A stretch of 64,000 nt of DNA. It comes from Cylindrodendrum hubeiense (taxonomy: Eukaryota; Ascomycota; Sordariomycetes; Hypocreales; Nectriaceae). Location of the stretch: positions 26,856-90,855 of the forward strand of contig JAANBB010000131.1 in NCBI GenBank assembly GCA_014621425.1, read 5' to 3'. The notes under the pieces are model-generated. The model saw nothing but the letters and a program-made list of their open reading frames with translations. It searched no databases and had not been told where the DNA came from. Positions within the stretch are counted from its first letter, which is position 1; every line of letters begins with the position of its first letter. The translations under genes were made by a program, and so were the position numbers. Below are positions 58,216 to 64,000 of the stretch, in pieces.

Positions 58216-59602
58216 ATGGAGCAAACGGGCTCTACAATGGCGGCAGGTGATCAACCTCGCTTCGAGCTCACTGAAGATGGAGTCAAAAGCGAACCGGCGG
58301 CCAACGGCACCCCTCAACCTCCCTCAGATGTTCCTCTCTCTTCGAAATCTCCCTCCCATCCACCACCTCCATCCACAGACTCCGCCAATATGGCCGTACA
58401 CCAACATCCACCCGTGAAGAAGAAAGGCACTGCGTCGACGATAAAGAAGGCCCCGAAGCGCCCCAATAACGGTGGCCCCAAGGCTGCCAAAAGGGCAAAA
58501 CGCACTCCTCCTCCGGGTGAGGCTCCCCAAGAAGGAAGTTCAGATGACGACAATGAGGAAGACAACGGTCCCTACTGCCTCTGCCGCGGCCCAGATGACC
58601 ACAGGTGGATGATTTTCTGTGAGAACTGCGAGGATTGGTTTCACGGAGAATGCATAAATCTGAACAAGGAGATTGGCGAGTCACTCATCGAGAAATTTAT
58701 CTGCCCCAACTGCACAAATGAGAACCTCACGACACTGTACAAAAAGACATGTGCCTTGAGCGGTTGCCGTAGGGCGGCCCGCATGACCCAAGTGAACCAG
58801 AGTGTATTCTGTTCCAGCGAACATGCGCAAACCTGGTGGGAGCGGATGGTGGCAAAACTGCCGAAGACGAAGGGCAAGGCTGGGTTCAACGACCAACTGG
58901 TTCAGGAGGATTTTATGGCACTTTTGGACAGTGGGCTTTCCGGACTCGACGAGGAGGGAATGTGGAAGTTGGTGAAGGCACCGTTCTCTGATGATGTGCT
59001 GAAGGAAGTAGATGGTGTTCCATCAAGTGAGTTATATCTTCCAATTCACACCTTGTGGTGCCTTACTGACTTCTCCCAAAGCTGACGAAGATCAACTCGC
59101 AAAAATTCTGTCTGAGGAGGAAAAGGAATTTCTTGACAATGCAGTCAAGGCACGTTTCCACCTAGCCGAGGAGACATTGCTTTGTCGCAAGATGCTCACC
59201 CTCATCGAGCTCGCCCAGGAGCGCCGGCGCGCTGCCATAACAGCTGGCCGTTTCGGAGAAGACATATGCGGCTATGATCGGCGACTTGACACAATTAGCG
59301 CAAGAGACGCATTTGCAGCGTTTGCCAAGTCGCCAGAGGGCGAGGTCATCTTCAAGGCGTCTAAGATGGGAGATCCTGTCGGCGAAGGCGACGAGGTGCG
59401 GGGCATGTGTGAGCGGAAGCGGTGCAAGGTTCATAGCGGATGGCAAAAGATGCTGGCGCTGGGTATCAAGCACCAGATCCGGGAGATGGCGGCGCAGGCG
59501 GCGGAGGTCGGAGACGAGGAAAAGATAGTGAGGGTGGCGGCGGACGAGCGGTGGCGGAGGAAGAAGGCCGAAAAGAACTGGGTGGAGGTGCTGGATGGGT
59601 AA
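58216..59602 (+). CDS. spp1: Set1/COMPASS PHD-finger subunit Spp1-like
   Basis: Exons are 58216-59026 and 59082-59602. The 55-nt intron has donor GTGAGT, acceptor CCCAAAG and phase 1, giving 443 residues. Spp1/Cps40 (CFP1 in animals) is the subunit of the Set1 H3K4 methyltransferase complex that reads H3K4 methylation in the nucleus. The PHD finger is complete: C121, C123, C135, C138, H143, C146, C163, C166. It is followed by the second Cys/His cluster usual for the family (C179, C184, C199, H203) and a WWERM segment. The second exon holds the coiled, Arg/Glu-rich C-terminal region with a CGYDRRLD segment and a late CERKRCKVHSGW motif, also family-typical. The N-terminus is basic and Pro-rich, with KKAPKRP-type stretches suitable for nuclear import. 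The ATG at 58216 is the first in frame; another ATG seven codons on is possible. Confidence 0.9.
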
Positions 59603-61382
59603 TACCAATCCATGCTGCTAGTCGCAAGCATCTTGGAATGAGTAGTGACGAGTAGAGGGTAGCTGGGCGCTCCTGGCGTATGATGCATGGGATCGTTTTG
59701 TTTGGAGGTTTGGGAGTTATGGGAAAACTACCCTACGACAAGCCAAGATTGGGAACCCAGGTCATTGATTGCTCAGTATTTTATAGCCTACATTAAACAA
59801 ATTAATAACACAGTGCTTGTATCAATGTGATGGGAGAATGATTGTCTGATATGTGTCTTTGGAGCAATATTGGTCATTGTGGTGGAAGAGACTGGGCATG
59901 CCGCAGGCCAAAACCTAACCCTCTCGTTTTCAAAAATAATATAAGTTACGTCAGGTAGATTTAACTGATGCATGCTTCACTGCCAAGTGATAGTAGTCTC
60001 TGACGGCAACGCAAGCACACCTTCTCTTAAGTCAACCCGCTTTCAAGAACGACTAACACCAGGGAACAACGCATCACCATCTTAAATTCCCAACCTCTCT
60101 CGCAACCCGGACTCCACTGGCAATAGACCAATAGCGGGGTCTATGCGCCCTCTGTCATCACCACCCGAAATCATTACCACTCGGTTCTTTTCGTAAATAG
60201 CACAGACTTCACGCATGCATTGTGCATTGACACGCGGCGGTCCAATTACTGGTCGCGTACACGCTCCACAGCCACGTCGTCTCAAAGGTGCTTGATTATC
60301 CAGCAACGGCTACGCTTGAGTGGATAGTTGCTTGCATAATCAGGCAATCGTGGAGAACCCGAAACAAGATGGTTCGACGAGGTAGACCCTCGATCAAGTC
60401 GAGATGAACTAGGATTCGCACCAGACGAGTTGGGCAGACTGATCAACGAAGTGAGGCCTATATGTCAGAAGAGGGCCCTATAATTACTTAGAAGTGGCTG
60501 TGCTGAGGCTAGCGCTCAGTTGTTGTCAACAGAGAAGTGCCGCTGGCGGAGAGTGTTGGTTGTTGGTTGAGGCTGGGGCCGTGCAGTCGTATTTCCGGAT
60601 CAGGGATGAGGAACGACGTCAGTCGGCCGAGGTGGCGGTCTCATGTCCGTCCTGAAAATAGTCTCATGGACGAGCTTTGAGAGCCATCGAGCTGGAAGAT
60701 GGGATTGGCCGCTTTTCGAAGGTTGTCTGGCTGGGAATAAGTGACTTGACTTTCTTTGCACGGCATATATGGTTGCCGTGCCATGCTCAAGGTACGTAGG
60801 AAACCGATAAGATCAGATCGACAGCAGGCAATTGACAGAACCCACCTGTGTTTCTAAATCTGCTCCATCACAGCCCACCTTTTTTCTTGTAACAGCAGGG
60901 ATGCCTCCTCCACGGCCAAGCCCGTGTTGGTTGTGGTGTTGGTCCTGATTTTACAAGGGCAACGCCAACACAGGCCCGTCCAACGGTCCCATGCGGAGAA
61001 CTGCCACCCACGAAAGGCCAGCCAGCCAGCCTACCATGGGGCCACGGAGTGGGCTCTTCCCAGAGGTTGGGCTGCCTGGGATCCGGTCTGTCGTGCATTC
61101 TCGCCCTCTTTTCTCTTTTCCAGTTGACGAAGAGGAGTTTTGACCGAGCCTGCACCACAGCGACACCTTCTACCTGAGACGCAACCTTGGCGTTGAGTCA
61201 GAGTTGCCACAATACCGAACGGACAGCAAACCTATTGGATTACATCGACTATTGAATTGGAAGTGACTCACCGGTCCTACTGGGCAGATCAACTGAGAGA
61301 GACGGCAAAAGAGGGCACACGATCGACGGAAGGAGGAGGAGAAGGTCGGCCACCAAACAGTCACCGACAAACCATCGCCGCC
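59603..61382. other. 1.8-kb intergenic region
   Basis: Includes the spp1 3' UTR (AT-rich from about 59.7 to 59.95 kb) and the promoter and leader of the membrane-protein gene. Short frames have no motif, including a 74-codon minus-strand frame at 60082-60306 with several cysteines. No gene is supported. Confidence 0.5.
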
Positions 61383-62594
61383 ATGGCCACAAATACTGCC
61401 TCCAAGATTATCTTTGTGGGAACCGTCCCCACGGCCTATACTCCAGGGCCTGCCTGCTCTGCCATCTCTAGTTCAATAATCGTCGGCATCGACTATGCGT
61501 CTTCATGCCTCCCCAAAAGCTTCCACACGAACCCCTCGGTATACTACTCGCCCGGTTGGGAATGTCCCACGGGGTACGCAGCGCCCTCGCGCTGTACCCG
61601 GTCCGATGGCCCAGATGCCACCGTCTTCACCTTGACCTGCTGCCCGGCCCGCGGCGATATAACGTTATCCTGTCTGGGGGATCCGACAGGGCTGTCCGGT
61701 ATATGGAAAAGCCATCTCTGCACCTGGAGCGCCGGCACCAAGGAGACTGTACTTTTGGTTACGTCGACTTCGCTCACGGGCAGATCGACGGCTACAATAA
61801 CCTCGGCCGTTACCATGTCAGGCACCGACGGTATCAACGCCTACGGAATTCGGATGGTTTACCATAGTAGTGACCTCCCCGCGACTACGACTGAGATCAC
61901 GGCCGAGACTGCGGCTGCGACTTCGGCTGCAACTTCGACTTCGACTACCACGCCCAGTTCGACATATTCGCGCTCTATAGCAACATCGACAGGCCCTGCC
62001 AGCGACGAAGACTCCGGCGGTCTGGCCACGGGGGCCATAGTCGCCATCGCCGTCGTAATACCCCTCGCCGCCATTGCGATGCTCATCGGCGCCTTCTTCT
62101 GGTTCCGCCGACGCAAGCAGCGCGAGCAGAATTTCACGGCCGTTCCAACAGACACCGAATCGCCCAAGGAGCTACCGCCGGATGCCATGATAAGCGAGCT
62201 CTATGGGTCGATGGCCGCACCACCGCAGGAGTTGCCAACGCCCGCGGTCATCGTGGAGCTACCGGGCGATATTCCGAGTGACATACGGCCACCATTGCCG
62301 CCAAGGCCAGTTGAGATGGAGAAGGTGTCGTCGCCAAACCCCACCTTGACGGCCATCAGCAAGATAGATGCAGTGTCGCCGCCCCTGAGTACGGAAATTT
62401 TTGACCGAGTTGATATGGTGTCGTCGCCAGACCTCACCTTGACGGACTTTAGCAAGATGGATGCCGTGTCACCGCCCCTAAGTGCGGCGGTTTTTGACCG
62501 AGTTGATACGGTGTCGCCAGCGTTAAGTGTGTCTGTAGTGAGCAAGGCAGGTACACCATCGCCAGAGGATAGTAATAATGCGCCACGGTCATGA
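61383..62594 (+). CDS. Single-pass membrane protein with cysteine-rich ectodomain
   Basis: Single exon of 403 residues. The ATG at 61383 has a strong context (GCCGCCATGG); the open frame extends upstream without another ATG. Residues 1-165 form a cysteine-rich extracellular-type domain (about nine Cys). It is followed by a Thr/Ser/Ala-rich stalk (165-210) likely to be O-glycosylated. One transmembrane segment (about 216-240) ends in a basic FRRRKQ stop-transfer. The cytoplasmic tail (about 246-403) is Pro/Ser-rich and contains a duplicated 31-residue unit at 315-345 and 346-376 with the core DAVSPPLS and FDRVD. The layout resembles fungal wall-sensor or Mid2/WSC-type proteins and many orphan fungal membrane proteins, but no named domain is recognised. 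No classical signal peptide is visible, so the topology is inferred from the stop-transfer alone. Confidence 0.72.
   Translation: MATNTASKIIFVGTVPTAYTPGPACSAISSSIIVGIDYASSCLPKSFHTNPSVYYSPGWECPTGYAAPSRCTRSDGPDATVFTLTCCPARGDITLSCLGDPTGLSGIWKSHLCTWSAGTKETVLLVTSTSLTGRSTATITSAVTMSGTDGINAYGIRMVYHSSDLPATTTEITAETAAATSAATSTSTTTPSSTYSRSIATSTGPASDEDSGGLATGAIVAIAVVIPLAAIAMLIGAFFWFRRRKQREQNFTAVPTDTESPKELPPDAMISELYGSMAAPPQELPTPAVIVELPGDIPSDIRPPLPPRPVEMEKVSSPNPTLTAISKIDAVSPPLSTEIFDRVDMVSSPDLTLTDFSKMDAVSPPLSAAVFDRVDTVSPALSVSVVSKAGTPSPEDSNNAPRS
62325..62510 (+). repeat. 93-bp in-frame tandem repeat, 2 copies
   Basis: Two imperfect 93-bp units (62325-62417 and 62418-62510) encode 31-residue repeats in the cytoplasmic tail of the membrane protein. 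A degenerate third start follows (VSPALS). Confidence 0.85.
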
Positions 62595-63764
62595 TGATGG
62601 TGGAACATTATGAGCTACAAGGCCCAGATGGACCCGCTGAGGGCGCAACTGAGGGAGGGAGGATAACACACCGAGCGATACCAACAATGATTCCACCAAC
62701 GACACCAAAGATACCATCACCAATGACACAAATAAACACAAAAGAATATGTTCGCTTTCTAATTCACATATTATGCGAGGAGTTGCTAGGAGGAAGGAGT
62801 TTCGGGGCACCATGTATGTCGAATGCAGTTCTTGGAAATTTGGGTTTCATCCCTCCTCGAGGTGGACTGATGCTTGATGCCTGACGTCTTTCAAAGGTCA
62901 TCAAGGAACTCTTCACCTGTATTACCTGTACATTTTCGGTTAATAAAGTCTTGCAAATCTTTACTTTTGCCAAATCGTATGGGATCATTCGTCTGGTGTG
63001 TCAATAAGTACGTGGTTCGGTGTGTCGTTGGTATTTCACCCGTCTGAGGCCTTCTCATTGCGCTGTCAAGTGCGAATGGCGAGGCATCGGTTGGATATTT
63101 CGACAGATCAATATTCTCTCACAAGTATGCTGCACAATACTAGCCATCCCATTTCGGATGTCCACCAACAACCTGCGGGCTCTATAGCTACATTGCATAC
63201 AGAATCTGGAGCAGGTCATCGAGAGATTGGTCAATTGCTTCTAGAGAAAGGAGCCAAGGTTCGCATGCAGCATCAGGGGCAGGGCACACTGAGACTGTCA
63301 AACTGCTTCTGGAGAAAGGGCCCAATATCAGCGAACGGGTATATTACTCTAGAGCTGCAAAATCTTTAAATAAGTACCAAAAGGTAAAGCATAACTCCCT
63401 TATGCTATCTCGGCATAGCTATGATGGCATACTTCTCTTTAACATGTTGACGCGATGATAAGTGGGCTCGCTGTCTATGAGTGAGTGCTCTGAGCCCCGC
63501 ATTATGTCACCGCCACCCGTACCACCCCGCAGTTTCGAAAAAATTCCTTGTCCCGTCAACCACCAGCAGGCAAAAAACACCATCCGACTGCTTATCAAGC
63601 AACAGCAGCGGCAACGCCTCCGACAGACAATAAATACCCTGCAGCCCGCGACCGAGACGGACTGATCGCAGAGTCGTTACTGTTCTCAGTTTCTCTCTCT
63701 TTTTTCCGGAGCGCGTTCTCCATCCCACCACCCTCACCAGCTTCCAAGAATCTACCCCGCCATC
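62595..63764. other. Intergenic region with ankyrin fossil and AAMP/Sqt1 promoter
   Basis: Contains the 3' UTR of the membrane-protein gene, a degenerate ankyrin-repeat relic (63184-63340) and the presumed promoter of the last gene, with a CT-rich stretch just before its start (63690-63760). Confidence 0.5.
63184..63340 (+). pseudogene. Degenerate ankyrin-repeat fragment
   Basis: Two ankyrin-like units are recognisable in different frames. The frame through 63184 reads an HTESGAGHREIGQLLLEKGAKV-like unit (GHREIGQLLLEKGA core). The frame through 63279, shifted by two, reads AGHTETVKLLLEKGPN. Their spacing is shorter than a normal 33-residue repeat, so part of a repeat has been lost along with the frame. 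No ankyrin, NACHT or other domain continues on either side. It looks like a remnant of one of the repetitive ankyrin genes common in filamentous ascomycetes. Confidence 0.6.
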
Positions 63765-63813
63765 ATGTCTTCCTCCGAGCCCCGCGATCCCCGCGACCCC
63801 CCCCGTCGACGAC

Positions 63814-64000
63814 ATGGACGACATTCTCGATGCCGACGACATCGAAGAGGAGATCGCCGAGGGCGATGACCTCGCCATGGACTCTGATAACGAAGAGCTC
63901 ACCCTCCACAACGACTCCATCGCCTTCTTCGACCTGCCGCAAGACTCCCTCTTCACCATCGCCCAGCACCCCGTCCACCCAAGCCTCATCGCCGTCGGCG
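63814..64000 (+). CDS. AAMP/Sqt1-like WD40 protein, 5' part
   Basis: This is the N-terminal part of a WD40 protein that runs off the right edge. The conserved frame is open from ATG 63814 (MDDILDADD) to 64000. An acidic leader is followed by LTLHNDSIAFF and a FTIAQHPVHPSLIAVGG block. The latter has the spacing of the first blade of angio-associated migratory cell protein / yeast Sqt1, the ribosome-assembly chaperone of uL16. A better-placed ATG at 63765, with a C/T-rich leader before it, opens a Ser/Arg/Pro start (MSSSEPRDPRDP) that falls out of frame at an eight-C run (63797-63804). If that run were seven C, both parts would join in one frame. I therefore annotate the uninterrupted part and flag the break. 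WD40 family membership is likely; the orthologue call rests on short sequence. Confidence 0.7.
   Translation, partial: MDDILDADDIEEEIAEGDDLAMDSDNEELTLHNDSIAFFDLPQDSLFTIAQHPVHPSLIAVG

Overview
The window is nuclear DNA of a filamentous ascomycete (Pezizomycotina, most likely Sordariomycetes). The evidence is short spliceosomal introns (mostly 52-132 nt, GTRNGT donors, CTRAC-like branch points, YAG acceptors), monocistronic genes with purine-at-minus-3 start contexts, and fungal-specific protein architectures: an MtfA-type C2H2 regulator, an EST1-like DNA/RNA-binding protein, NIMA kinase, a double-BTB protein with an ankyrin region, and choline kinase with a long N-terminal extension. The species cannot be named from sequence alone.

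The window has two contrasting halves. Positions 1 to about 41 kb are gene-poor. They hold the 3' end of an EST1-like gene (to 796), an isolated DUF1399/glycine-rich-domain-like gene (8873-10775), an mtfA orthologue (20937-21989) and a BLOC-1 Cnl1-like gene (38207-38758). Between them lie long stretches with no supportable gene (8.1, 10.2 and 16.2 kb). These contain a candidate solo LTR with 6-bp target-site duplication (5869-6350), AT-rich islands (about 5.8-8 kb and 28.9-32.2 kb), a cluster of minisatellites (32.5-33.7 kb) and pyrimidine-rich leader-type sequence (35.5-37.7 kb).

Positions 41-64 kb are gene-dense with conserved housekeeping genes: nimA (-) divergent from a btb3/ABTB1-like gene (+), choline kinase (-), an NADP-type zinc alcohol dehydrogenase (-), a CECR5/YKR070W-like mitochondrial HAD hydrolase (-), the copper chaperone gene sco1 (-) divergent from the COMPASS PHD gene spp1 (+), a single-pass membrane protein (+), and the 5' end of an AAMP/Sqt1-like WD40 gene (+) running off the right edge. 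They do not form a biosynthetic cluster. Each gene looks separately regulated, with two divergent promoters (nimA/btb3 and sco1/spp1).

I rebuilt exon structures by hand from splice signals, reading-frame continuity and conserved protein motifs. I saw no convincing tRNA, rRNA, CRISPR array or complete transposon. The points most worth a second look are the gene deserts around mtfA, a 99-nt stop-free intron splitting the NIMA P-loop, the twin palindromes between nimA and btb3, the frame break in a C8 run of the AAMP/Sqt1-like gene, an ankyrin-repeat fossil, and the candidate solo LTR.
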